Notes: generated by a model not told the origin, from the letters alone. DNA of 8,070 nt from a bacterium (GCA_024224995.1 JAAENB010001258.1:1-8070), one strand, 5' to 3'; positions 1 through 6,416 are shown, counted from the first letter of the stretch. A program made the numbers and translations.

Positions 1-7
1 TGCACCT

Positions 8-37
8 TGAAAGCGACGTGACGTCACGTCGCTTTCA
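8..37. repeat. REP-like perfect 30-bp palindrome (copy 1)
   Basis: The two 15-base arms are exact reverse complements, reading TGAAAGCGACGT at the left end and ACGTCGCTTTCA at the right, with central hexamer GACGTC. The same 12-base outer arms occur in the hairpin at 6281-6326 downstream of the transposase gene, where the central hexamer is TACGCA instead. It is therefore a third member of the REP family that flanks the RAYT gene 5.6 kb away. With no unpaired loop it could extrude as a cruciform, or fold in RNA with a few central pairs open. What lies upstream is outside the window. Confidence 0.88.
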
Positions 38-61
38 GAAATAACTACCTGAAAAAACAGC

Positions 62-80
62 CTGAAAAGCCGATTTTCAG
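62..80. other. Small hairpin, CTGAAAA / TTTTCAG arms
   Basis: Two 7-base complementary arms (62-68 and 74-80) are separated by a 5-base loop. An upstream direct copy of CCTGAAAA lies at 49-56. On the minus strand the stem is followed by a run of six T, a terminator-like arrangement. However, no minus-strand gene is visible to the right, so a terminator role is not supported. The CTG-A-run-CAG text next to it (50-60) resembles the mini-hairpin units at 5553-5616, which also adjoin a REP copy. Confidence 0.4.
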
Positions 81-118
81 CAAAAAACCCGTTTTAGAGC
101 AGGGTAAGAGCCTCAATA

Positions 119-130
119 CGGGAATTCCCG
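119..130. promoter_or_regulatory. Palindrome CGGGAATTCCCG upstream of the -35 box
   Basis: A perfect 12-bp palindrome lies 13 bases upstream of the -35 hexamer. In addition, AATACGGG (115-122) is repeated in inverted form as CCCGTATT (155-162) inside the promoter spacer, so the inverted pair brackets the -35 box. The position would suit an operator for a dimeric regulator. No regulator gene is in the window and the function is inference. Confidence 0.35.
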
Positions 131-142
131 GTCAAAACTATC

Positions 143-171
143 TTGACAAAGCTGCCCGTATTAGCTATATT
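143..171 (+). promoter_or_regulatory. Sigma70-type promoter for the acyltransferase gene
   Basis: TTGACA (143-148) is followed after 17 bases by TATATT (166-171). This is a perfect -35 and a five-of-six -10 at optimal spacing. Transcription would begin near 178, giving a leader of about 48 bases before the ATG at 226. It is the strongest promoter match in the window. It probably also serves the downstream deacetylase gene, for which I see no separate promoter. Confidence 0.75.
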
Positions 172-182
172 TCACCAAACAT

Positions 183-204
183 ATGATCCCACGTCCCGGA
201 TCAT
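183..204 (+). promoter_or_regulatory. Leader hairpin in the 5' UTR
   Basis: ATGATCC (183-189) and GGATCAT (198-204) are perfect inverted 7-base arms around an 8-base loop. They start a few bases after the predicted transcription start and end 8 bases before the weak AAGG ribosome-binding site (213-216). It could be an operator or a transcript-stabilising 5' stem. It is too small for a recognised riboswitch class. Confidence 0.45.
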
Positions 205-225
205 TCATCAATAAGGTACAAAACT

Positions 226-1101
226 ATGACAACAATAACAAAAAAAGCCCTGGCAGACGATTTTGAAAAAATATATCCTCTTTTTCTCGACTTTGACAAC
301 CCGCGCATCACAAAAGAGGACTGGAAACAGCTCTTTGTGGATCATTGGGACTGCAATGAGGGGTATTTCGGCTATATGCTCATAGACGAAGAAAAAGACC
401 CCGACGCGGCAGTTGGTTTCCTGGGATTTATTTTTAGCAAACGGATAATCAATGGGGAAGAGCACAAGCTGTGCAACATGTCTAACTGGGTGGTAAAAAA
501 AGAATATCGCCACGAAAGCCTTGCCCTGTTTATACGTCTATTAAAACTAAAAAAATATACCATAACCAATTACACCCCAATTGAGGATATTATTCCCATT
601 ACAAAAAAATTCGGTTTCGCGGAAATGGATACCCATTTTAAAATAGTCCTCCCCGTACCGGGAATTACAACCCTCTTTAGCAGGTGTTCGATAAAAACCA
701 ATAAAGCAAAAATAGAACAGGCGCTGGAAAAGGCCGGAGACAGTGAAAATCTGAAGATCCTTAAAGACCATCCTTTTCCCCATGTGTATCATGTTCTTAT
801 CCAATCGGACCAGGGTCATTGTTATATAGTAATAAACAAAACCCGGCGAAAAAAGCTGCCCTTTGCGCGGGTTCATTACATCAGCAATATAGATATTTTT
901 ATAAAATATATCGCCCGCGTCAGGGTCTCCCTTTTCTTCCGTCTCAGGGCAGTATCCATGCTCATTGACGAACGTCATTTAAAAGGGAACCGGATCAATT
1001 TCGCGAAACCATACCCGGAATTGTCCCTGTACCAGTCCAAAACCCTGAAACCGGAGAATATCGACAGCCTTTATTCCGAGCTCTTGATATTAAATTTATA
1101 A
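226..1101 (+). CDS. GNAT-family acyltransferase-like protein of polysaccharide loci
   Basis: The gene encodes 291 residues. The N-terminal half reads as a GNAT (Gcn5-related acyltransferase) fold. A strand-rich part with VGFLGFIF (63-70) is followed by NMSNWVVKKEYRHESLALFIRLLK (split here: NMSNWVV 84-90, KKEYRHESLALF 91-102), matching the GNAT motif A layout of a beta strand, an R-x-x-S/G turn and an acyl-CoA-binding helix. The closing KKFGFAEMDTHF (127-138) matches the 'GF' C-terminal GNAT motif. Residues about 185-265 may be a second, degenerate lobe. No signal peptide or membrane segment is seen, so it should be cytoplasmic. The start is the first ATG after a weak AAGG box (213-216), 9 bases upstream. 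Family knowledge and the next-door deacetylase suggest acyl transfer to a sugar or its precursor, but the substrate is unknown. Family assignment is fairly sure and function tentative. Confidence 0.75.
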   Translation: MTTITKKALADDFEKIYPLFLDFDNPRITKEDWKQLFVDHWDCNEGYFGYMLIDEEKDPDAAVGFLGFIFSKRIINGEEHKLCNMSNWVVKKEYRHESLALFIRLLKLKKYTITNYTPIEDIIPITKKFGFAEMDTHFKIVLPVPGITTLFSRCSIKTNKAKIEQALEKAGDSENLKILKDHPFPHVYHVLIQSDQGHCYIVINKTRRKKLPFARVHYISNIDIFIKYIARVRVSLFFRLRAVSMLIDERHLKGNRINFAKPYPELSLYQSKTLKPENIDSLYSELLILNL

Positions 1102-1195
1102 GTTACACCGGAGCCCGTCGAACGGGGAAAAAATACGGAAGAAAGTCCAAAACAGGTTCGATCTCTTTCCGGGTAATCAACCCCGGTCAAAAAAC

Positions 1196-1216
1196 CTCGA
1201 ACTTCGAACCTTGAAC
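1196..1216 (+). repeat. Three heptad repeats, consensus CTTGAAC
   Basis: Three consecutive 7-base units, CTCGAAC (1196-1202), TTCGAAC (1203-1209) and CTTGAAC (1210-1216), end just before the AAGAGAGAG purine stretch that precedes the deacetylase start codon. The opposite orientation of the same heptad occurs right after that gene's stop codon at 2298-2311. Confidence 0.6.
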
Positions 1217-1239
1217 TTTCTTAAGAGAGAGAAAAAACC

Positions 1240-2295
1240 ATGAGCATAAAAACCATAATAAAAGAAACAATCTTCAAAACCCTATATTACACACGGACTT
1301 ACGCCCTGGCAAAACCGCTCTATTCCGGCATAGGTTCCATACTAATGTTCCACCGGGTAATTCCCCAATCGGGAGAGCCGAGCCTGGGAGTAAACGAATT
1401 CCTGGAAGTGACACCGGAATACCTGGAAGAGTGCATCCTGTTTTTTAAGAAAAATAAGTATGATATCATATCGCCCAATCAGCTGGCGGAACGGTTTAAC
1501 AATCCGAAAAAATTTGTTATCTTCACTTTTGATGACGGGTATAAAGATAATCTCATCCATGCCCTGCCGGTCTTTCAAAAGCACCAGGCCCCGCTCACGG
1601 TTTATATCACCACTCATTTCCCTGACTTTAAAGCCGTCCTCTGGTGGTATATCCTGGAAGACCTGATACTGCGGCAGGAATCCCTTTCTTTCGAGCTGGA
1701 AGGAAAACCATATTCATTTGACAGCTCATGGGAAAAAGCAAAAATATCAACCTATTACGCCATACTTGATATCATACTCAACACAATGGACATCACGGGA
1801 AAAGAAACCCTTTTTAACAGCCTCTTCGGCCCCTATTCCATTGACCTCCTGCAAAAAACACGCGACCTCGCCCTTTCCTGGGACCAGGTAAAAGAATTAA
1901 GCAATGATCCCCTGGTAACCCTGGGCGCCCATACCATGAGCCACCCCAACCTGCGCCTTCTTTCACCGGACGACCTCACCCGCGAAATATCGGGATCGGT
2001 AGAACTGCTGGAATCACGCACGGGAACAGCGATCAAGCACTTCGCCTACCCCTTTGGCACCTCCAACGAAGCCGGAGAACGCGAATTTACCCGCGTAAAA
2101 GACCTGGGCTTTACCACAGCCACCACAACCCGCCAGGCAAACATCTTCCCGGTCCACGCCTCTCACCTCGAAGCCCTCCCCCGCATCCCTGTTTACGGCG
2201 GCCCCCCGGCATCCAACATAAATCTCCTCAAACTCTGGACATCAGGCATGGCCCCGGCCCTGATGAACAAGTTTAAAAGGAAGATAATAGTTTAA
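1240..2295 (+). CDS. Polysaccharide deacetylase (NodB / carbohydrate esterase 4-like)
   Basis: The gene encodes 351 residues. Members of this family remove N- or O-acetyl groups from glycans using a metal bound by one Asp and two His. The sequence shows the NodB landmarks in order: an entry strand ILMFHRV (34-40), motif 1 TFDDGY (96-101, catalytic base D98 and metal ligand D99), motif 2 HTMSH (231-235, the two metal-binding histidines) and AYPFG (269-273) at the motif 3 position. An insert of about 100 residues separates motifs 1 and 2, as in EPS-locus deacetylases. Motif 3 lacks the RxxRxP form of classical chitin deacetylases. No signal peptide or transmembrane segment is evident, so it may act in the cytoplasm or be exported in a non-standard way. 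The ATG at 1240 follows an AAGAGAGAG purine stretch with only weak Shine-Dalgarno character. It lies 138 bases after the acyltransferase gene and probably shares its transcript. An acyl-adding and acyl-removing pair fits polysaccharide decoration (inference). Confidence 0.92.
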   Translation: MSIKTIIKETIFKTLYYTRTYALAKPLYSGIGSILMFHRVIPQSGEPSLGVNEFLEVTPEYLEECILFFKKNKYDIISPNQLAERFNNPKKFVIFTFDDGYKDNLIHALPVFQKHQAPLTVYITTHFPDFKAVLWWYILEDLILRQESLSFELEGKPYSFDSSWEKAKISTYYAILDIILNTMDITGKETLFNSLFGPYSIDLLQKTRDLALSWDQVKELSNDPLVTLGAHTMSHPNLRLLSPDDLTREISGSVELLESRTGTAIKHFAYPFGTSNEAGEREFTRVKDLGFTTATTTRQANIFPVHASHLEALPRIPVYGGPPASNINLLKLWTSGMAPALMNKFKRKIIV

Positions 2296-2297
2296 AG

Positions 2298-2311
2298 GCT
2301 CAAGGTTCAAG
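2298..2311 (-). repeat. Two heptad repeats, inverted relative to 1196-1216
   Basis: GCTCAAG (2298-2304) and GTTCAAG (2305-2311) begin two bases after the deacetylase stop codon. On the minus strand they read CTTGAAC and CTTGAGC, the same heptad as upstream of the gene. The deacetylase gene is thus bracketed by short inverted heptad arrays. Confidence 0.55.
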
Positions 2312-2330
2312 ACTTTACCACCCGGACGGT

Positions 2331-2379
2331 TTTTCTTTTACCTTTCCCCCTGTCCCTTGCACCTTCCCTCCTTTTTTCT
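2331..2379 (+). other. Pyrimidine-rich tract, possible transcript end
   Basis: 45 of 49 bases are C or T, including runs of five C and six T. It follows the deacetylase gene by 35 bases and precedes the promoter at 2408. No strong G+C stem sits immediately upstream, so it is not a canonical intrinsic terminator. A C-rich, G-poor RNA like this would instead suit Rho loading (inference). Confidence 0.35.
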
Positions 2380-2407
2380 AAAAATGTCATTTTTTTATTG
2401 CTTTTTC

Positions 2408-2436
2408 TTGCCAATTCCTGTTATATTCAGTATATT
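2408..2436 (+). promoter_or_regulatory. Sigma70-type promoter for the lipoprotein hydrolase gene
   Basis: TTGCCA (2408-2413) is followed after 17 bases by TATATT (2431-2436), five of six matches in each hexamer. Transcription would begin near 2443, leaving a leader of about 110 bases before the ATG at 2556. The hydrolase would then be a separate transcription unit from the deacetylase gene. Confidence 0.6.
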
Positions 2437-2555
2437 TGATTGATCCGGCATGTTTTGCATCGCAGCAGAGTAATGCAGTATCACTTTCACAGTAAATAAC
2501 TTACGACCCGTTCTATTGACATTTAAGGATCTTTTTGGAGGGACAAGGAATACCT

Positions 2556-5531
2556 ATGAATATATTTACAAAAAGCAGTAAACATCTAATGAGTAGTATC
2601 AAAAAAGGGTTTACCCGCGCGAAAACACAGCGGCAGTATATCCTGTTATTATTCATATTCGCGGCAATGCAGCTTCCGGGCTGCGGTACCTGCGGCTGGC
2701 AGAGAGAATACGAAGGCTATCTCGTAGGCTCTTTTGCCCTTGAGAACACTACCTACCTGGTAGACGAAGAGATCCTCTTTGACGCGTCAACCTCCCTTCC
2801 CGACGATGACATCTGGAAGGTCGTTTTTGAGTGGGATTTTGGCGATGGTATTAACCTTACGGAGGCAGGTGATAAATTAAGTTACGACAGAAGAGTATCG
2901 GGCGCGGCAGTTACCCACGCCTACGCGCTGCCGGGTCAGTACGTGGTAACACTTACCACCTCGGACGCCTCAGGTAATTCCTCTACATTTACCTCTACTA
3001 TTGAAATAACCAGGGACACGGCTATTGATGTTGGAACAGACGCGCTTTCTCTTGCGGGGTATAAAAAACTGGCTCCCCGGCCCAATGATGCCCCTATATT
3101 TTATCTCAGGTTTGAAGATGCAAGTGATCCAAGCATCGGTTCCCTTACCGATTCAATCGGCGGGCTCACTGTTGACTGGGTAAACGGCACCGGCACCTAT
3201 GTGGACGGTGTACAGGGCAAGGCTATTGACTGCACCACCGGGGACTATATTAAAGTCTCCAATATCCATACTATCCTGAACAATCTTTCCGGAATTACCA
3301 TATCTTTCTGGGCCAAACAGCATGCCGCGCAAGACATGATATATTACTATGATAAATACGGTACAAATACAGAGATCCAGATGCAGATGCGAGGCAATCA
3401 AGTGCTGCGGGGTTCTCTTAATACAAGCTCAACCACCCGCCGCTCGGAAAGCGGCGAAGCTTTTACCGACTATGGCACAAAGTGGCGGCATTACGCCATT
3501 ACCTATGACGGCGGCACAGTACGGATGTATATTGACGGCGTTGAAGAAGAGGGCAACTCCTGCCCGGCCAGCTATTCAGGGAATCTTACCGTCAGCGACG
3601 GCGATCTGTATATTGGCGCGTCCCGTTATGGTGAAGATTGCTTTAACGGCTATATTGACGAGTTTAAAATATTCAACAGGGCGCTCACCGGGGAGACTCC
3701 GGGATATCCATACACCGCAGATGCCTATACCAAAGCCGAGCCTGTTTCGCCTTTTATGATTGATAACGAACTCTTTGTGGGTTTTGAACTGTGGCACGCG
3801 CCTTTTACCGCCCGCATCAGCCAATATATTTACGTGCGTATTCCGGGAGATATTACCTCAGACACGAACAACCAGGTATATGCCACTATTACCGGTGGTG
3901 ATTTAGGCAGCGCAATAACCCTTAACGACGGTTCCGGCACCCTTACCCGGGTAGATCTTGATAGTAATTATAATTCTTCTTTTATCAATCTTACCTATGA
4001 AGAAAGAATATTAATAATACAGGAAAATCTTCCCGGTTCTACCAATGATTATGTTCTCACTGTGTCACTGCGAACCTCAGGAGGTGCTGCTACCCTGGAA
4101 AAACGGGTTCGCCGTTTTAACAAACCGTACAGCGGAGCGCCCAGCGTGGGCATTAACAAAAACAATGGTCTTATGATAGGCGGAAGCAGCGGAAGTACCT
4201 ATTTCCCTGTTACACCCTGCGGCCTGGAAAATATTTACTTTGATCAGAATCTATGGGGTCACCGTCCTATCGAGGGCGAACCTAACTACGGGATAGACAT
4301 TGGAACAGAGCCCATTATTGAATATACCAATACAGCTTTCCGGGGCAGTTTCGCTCCCAATGATAACTCCGTTAGCGGCTGGGGTTCGTACCTGGACCGC
4401 TGCAGCAGTGTGGGAATGAAAGCCATTGGCCCTATTCAGTGGGACGGTATTCACGAAGAAGGCGATGTGCGATACTGGAACAATGCCAGGCTATCCACAA
4501 TTACCGAAATGGTTACGACTCATCGCGACCACGCGGCCACGCTCATGTGGGGCTGGTGCGACGAGCCCGATCTTGGACCAAACGCTCCGGCGCAGGTAAT
4601 GAGAGCCTTTACGTACGCCAGCAACAAGGCCGATCCCAACCACCCGGTTTCGGTGAATTACACCCAGTTTCCCTGGGGAGACCAGGGCGATGAAGGAAGA
4701 AGAAAAACTTCGGAATTTTCTTTTAACGCCAAAGACTTTGGCTATATAACCACTCCCTTAAAAGGAATCCATACCGGTGATTTTTACGGTATTGATTATT
4801 ACCCCGTAGAAACCTCTGTACTAAACGGAAACACCTTTACAGAAAACGGCAACATTATGCACAAGTTAAAAACCGAGACCTACAACCTTGTACCTTTTAT
4901 GAGCTGGGTTGAGACTACGGATATTGGCGAAGTATGGGGCAGTGGCTGGTCCATTTCACCGGCGCAGTTAAAAATGAACATCTGGCAGAATGTTATTGCC
5001 GGTTCCAAAGGGATCTGCTGGTTCCACCGCCATAATATTTCCTCCGACGCGAACTTCGCTGTTATGAAAGAATTTATGACCGATATAAATATATTAAAGG
5101 ATATTGTTCTTAGCGAAGAGCTCCTGACAAAGGTGAATCACACCGACTCCGCTTATGATTTCAATTACAATTCCAATTACAGTCCCACGTACACGCTTAC
5201 GGTAACGCCTACAGGAGGCAGGGTTGAGGCCATGCTGAGAAGATACGGCGGCAGGACATATGTTTTTGCGGTACGGGTAACTGAAATAGACACCAGTACT
5301 GCACAGGGCAGCACGTATGTCGGCAACGACCCTTCAGAGGCCACGCAGATTGCTGTGGAGTTCGTAGTTTCGGGATTAACCGGTCAGAATTTAACCGCAA
5401 CCCCCTATGAAAGCGGAGATCCCATCGGTGGCTTTAACGGAACATCAGGAGATAGAAACGCCGACAATGGCTCCTTCAATGATATGTTTGACCTGAACGA
5501 GGTTATAATTTACGAGATTAAGCCAACGTAG
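2556..5531 (+). CDS. Lipoprotein with PKD, LamG and GH-A-like glycoside hydrolase domains
   Basis: The gene encodes 991 residues from the ATG at 2556, chosen because AAGGAA (2545-2550) sits 5 bases upstream. A TTG at 2535 would add seven residues. A basic N-terminus, a hydrophobic segment (29-40) and LPGC (40-43) form a type II signal with lipidated Cys43. A PKD domain spans about 58-153 (FEWDFGDG at 91-98; THAYALPGQYVVTL at 120-133). A LamG/concanavalin-like domain spans about 176-382 (ITISFWAKQ at 247-255; NGYIDEFKIFNRALT at 364-378). A beta-rich linker domain runs to about 525. The region 525-850 resembles a clan GH-A TIM barrel, with WCDEPDL (667-673) as a candidate acid/base strand (E670) and FMSWVET (781-787) as a candidate nucleophile strand (E786). 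The end, about 855-991, looks like a beta-sandwich. The likely role is binding and trimming of a surface polysaccharide at the cell envelope. The hydrolase call and catalytic residues are inferred from motif shape and spacing, and no named GH family is recognised. Confidence 0.78.
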   Translation: MNIFTKSSKHLMSSIKKGFTRAKTQRQYILLLFIFAAMQLPGCGTCGWQREYEGYLVGSFALENTTYLVDEEILFDASTSLPDDDIWKVVFEWDFGDGINLTEAGDKLSYDRRVSGAAVTHAYALPGQYVVTLTTSDASGNSSTFTSTIEITRDTAIDVGTDALSLAGYKKLAPRPNDAPIFYLRFEDASDPSIGSLTDSIGGLTVDWVNGTGTYVDGVQGKAIDCTTGDYIKVSNIHTILNNLSGITISFWAKQHAAQDMIYYYDKYGTNTEIQMQMRGNQVLRGSLNTSSTTRRSESGEAFTDYGTKWRHYAITYDGGTVRMYIDGVEEEGNSCPASYSGNLTVSDGDLYIGASRYGEDCFNGYIDEFKIFNRALTGETPGYPYTADAYTKAEPVSPFMIDNELFVGFELWHAPFTARISQYIYVRIPGDITSDTNNQVYATITGGDLGSAITLNDGSGTLTRVDLDSNYNSSFINLTYEERILIIQENLPGSTNDYVLTVSLRTSGGAATLEKRVRRFNKPYSGAPSVGINKNNGLMIGGSSGSTYFPVTPCGLENIYFDQNLWGHRPIEGEPNYGIDIGTEPIIEYTNTAFRGSFAPNDNSVSGWGSYLDRCSSVGMKAIGPIQWDGIHEEGDVRYWNNARLSTITEMVTTHRDHAATLMWGWCDEPDLGPNAPAQVMRAFTYASNKADPNHPVSVNYTQFPWGDQGDEGRRKTSEFSFNAKDFGYITTPLKGIHTGDFYGIDYYPVETSVLNGNTFTENGNIMHKLKTETYNLVPFMSWVETTDIGEVWGSGWSISPAQLKMNIWQNVIAGSKGICWFHRHNISSDANFAVMKEFMTDINILKDIVLSEELLTKVNHTDSAYDFNYNSNYSPTYTLTVTPTGGRVEAMLRRYGGRTYVFAVRVTEIDTSTAQGSTYVGNDPSEATQIAVEFVVSGLTGQNLTATPYESGDPIGGFNGTSGDRNADNGSFNDMFDLNEVIIYEIKPT

Positions 5532-5545
5532 TAAGCCGGAAAGAA

Positions 5546-5615
5546 GCGGTAGCTGAAAAACAGCTGTATACTGCGAAACAGCGGTATCTGAAAAACAGCG
5601 GTATACTGCGAAACA
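5546..5615 (+). repeat. 35-bp tandem repeat, two copies, abutting REP copy 2
   Basis: Two 35-base units (5546-5580 and 5581-5615) differ at a few positions and run directly into the REP stem at 5616. Each unit holds two smaller 17-18-base sub-units, each ending in a CTG-N5-CAG mini-hairpin, at 5553-5563, 5571-5581, 5588-5598 and 5606-5616. The loops alternate AAAAA and CGAAA. The array starts 14 bases after the hydrolase stop codon. Confidence 0.85.
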
Positions 5616-5640
5616 GCGACGTTGCGTAACGTCGCTTTCA
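5615..5640 (-). repeat. REP element (copy 2, inverted) upstream of the RAYT gene
   Basis: GCGACGTT (5616-5623) and AACGTCGC (5628-5635) form an 8-bp stem around the loop GCGT. The reverse complement of 5615-5640 is identical over 26 bases to 6289-6314 on the other side of the transposase gene, loop included. The two copies are thus exact inverted repeats around the gene. It lies about 85 bases after the hydrolase stop and 60 bases before the transposase start. Confidence 0.92.
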
Positions 5641-5699
5641 CTTCTTTCGTGCCGGAGTTTGGCATAGAAGAAGAACAGATAATAGGAAGATAGAAATTT

Positions 5700-6251
5700 A
5701 TGTATCATAGAAATTCCCAAAAACGGATATATACTCCTGGCAGGATTTATTTTATTACAACTTTGACCCACCTGCGATACCCGTATTTTAAGAATCCGCT
5801 CTTTTGTGAGCTTTTTATGGATGAATTGTTGGTTTGCAAAGACTTAAAAGGGTTTGATTTACATGGACATGCCATTATGCCCGATCATGTTCATTTGCTT
5901 ATAGAACCAAAATATAAAAATACTTATTCCGAAATTATGCGCTCACTTAAGACAAATTTTTCACGTAATGCTAACCGTATCACTCGGGATGAAGACTTTT
6001 CGGCGCTCATGTCCGGGCAAAGATCTCATCCGGCAGTGCAAAAACGCTATCAAAAATTACAAGAATACCGGCAGCGGTTCATTGATCAATATGGTCACAC
6101 CACCCGGAGATTCAAGTGGCAAAAATCGTTTTACGACCATATCATTCGCAACTCTGACGACTTATTCAATCATTGCGGATACATCCTGAACCAGTGGACA
6201 AAACACAACTCTGAAAAAAACAAAAACCGGTGCTCTTTCTACGAGGTATAA
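5700..6251 (+). CDS. REP-associated tyrosine transposase (RAYT, IS200-like Y1_Tnp fold)
   Basis: The gene encodes 183 residues, a normal full length. RAYTs are single-domain HUH nucleases, related to IS200/IS605 TnpA, that cut and join single-stranded REP hairpin DNA. The HUH metal motif is visible in MPDHVHLL (60-67, His63 and His65), preceded by the conserved HGHAI. The nucleophile is most likely Tyr145 in WQKSFYDHIIR (140-150), the usual RAYT context. A helical insert at about 100-135 lies between them. The ATG at 5700 follows AGGAAG (5684-5689) by 10 bases. No catalytic residue is missing and there is no frameshift, so it may be active. Matching REP hairpins in opposite orientation lie 60 bases upstream and about 30 bases downstream, the arrangement expected for this family. 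It is probably incidental to the polysaccharide genes. Confidence 0.95.
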   Translation: MYHRNSQKRIYTPGRIYFITTLTHLRYPYFKNPLFCELFMDELLVCKDLKGFDLHGHAIMPDHVHLLIEPKYKNTYSEIMRSLKTNFSRNANRITRDEDFSALMSGQRSHPAVQKRYQKLQEYRQRFIDQYGHTTRRFKWQKSFYDHIIRNSDDLFNHCGYILNQWTKHNSEKNKNRCSFYEV

Positions 6252-6280
6252 CCAACTCCTGAGAGAGAGAAAAAAAAGAG

Positions 6281-6326
6281 AGTTTTAATGAAAGCGACGT
6301 TACGCAACGTCGCTTTCATTAAAACT
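6281..6326 (+). repeat. REP element (copy 3) with extended 21-bp stem
   Basis: Arms 6281-6301 and 6306-6326 are perfectly complementary over 21 bases around the loop ACGC. The inner part is the REP unit shared with 5615-5640 (exact, inverted) and with 8-37 (outer 12-base arms). The outer nine pairs, AGTTTTAATG-type, are not in the other two copies, so here the hairpin has been lengthened. It begins 29 bases after the transposase stop, after a 22-base all-purine run (6261-6282). It is followed by only three further T, so it could act as a terminator but a weak one. Confidence 0.92.
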
Positions 6327-6416
6327 TTTACGGTGAGTGTACCCTGGTTACGAAAAGACTTTTGCGGCGTCAGTACCCTGGTTACGAAAAGACTTTTACG
6401 GCGTCAGTACCCTGGT
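6324..6416 (+). repeat. 34-bp tandem repeat, about 2.7 copies, abutting REP copy 3
   Basis: Units run 6324-6357, 6358-6391 and a partial third 6392-6416. Each begins ACTTTT(A/G)CGG and contains TACCCTGGT. The first unit overlaps the last three bases of the REP stem. The second and third units are identical over the shared 25 bases except for one A/G change, while the first is more diverged at TGAGTGT. An 86-codon reading frame (6288-6548) crosses the array but looks like a product of the repeat, without a ribosome-binding site or a recognisable protein. Confidence 0.88.

Noticed and set aside
547..978. 143-codon minus-strand open frame within the acyltransferase gene
   Set aside because: It is a shadow of the + strand gene, with no ribosome-binding site and no recognisable protein; other minus-strand frames in the window are the same kind.
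1112..1136. CCCG-TCGAA-CGGG stem after the acyltransferase gene as a terminator
   Set aside because: The stem has only four pairs and is followed by A, not T, on the + strand; on the minus strand the T run precedes the stem.
2516..2521. TTGACA near the hydrolase start as a possible -35 box
   Set aside because: No -10-like hexamer lies 15-19 bases downstream, where the ribosome-binding site is; the 2408-2436 promoter is better.
2535..2555. TTG at 2535 as the start of the lipoprotein
   Set aside because: It overlaps the GGAGGG stretch and would add acidic and neutral residues ahead of the signal sequence; the ATG at 2556 has AAGGAA at good spacing.
5545..5552. GCGGTAG, resembling the core of the ops element used by RfaH in polysaccharide operons
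   Set aside because: It is part of a tandem repeat whose other copies read GCGGTAT, and it lies upstream of a transposase rather than in a polysaccharide operon leader.
5546..6416. Tandem repeats considered as a CRISPR array
   Set aside because: The units are contiguous with no unique spacers, and no cas-like gene is present; the HUH transposase explains the context.
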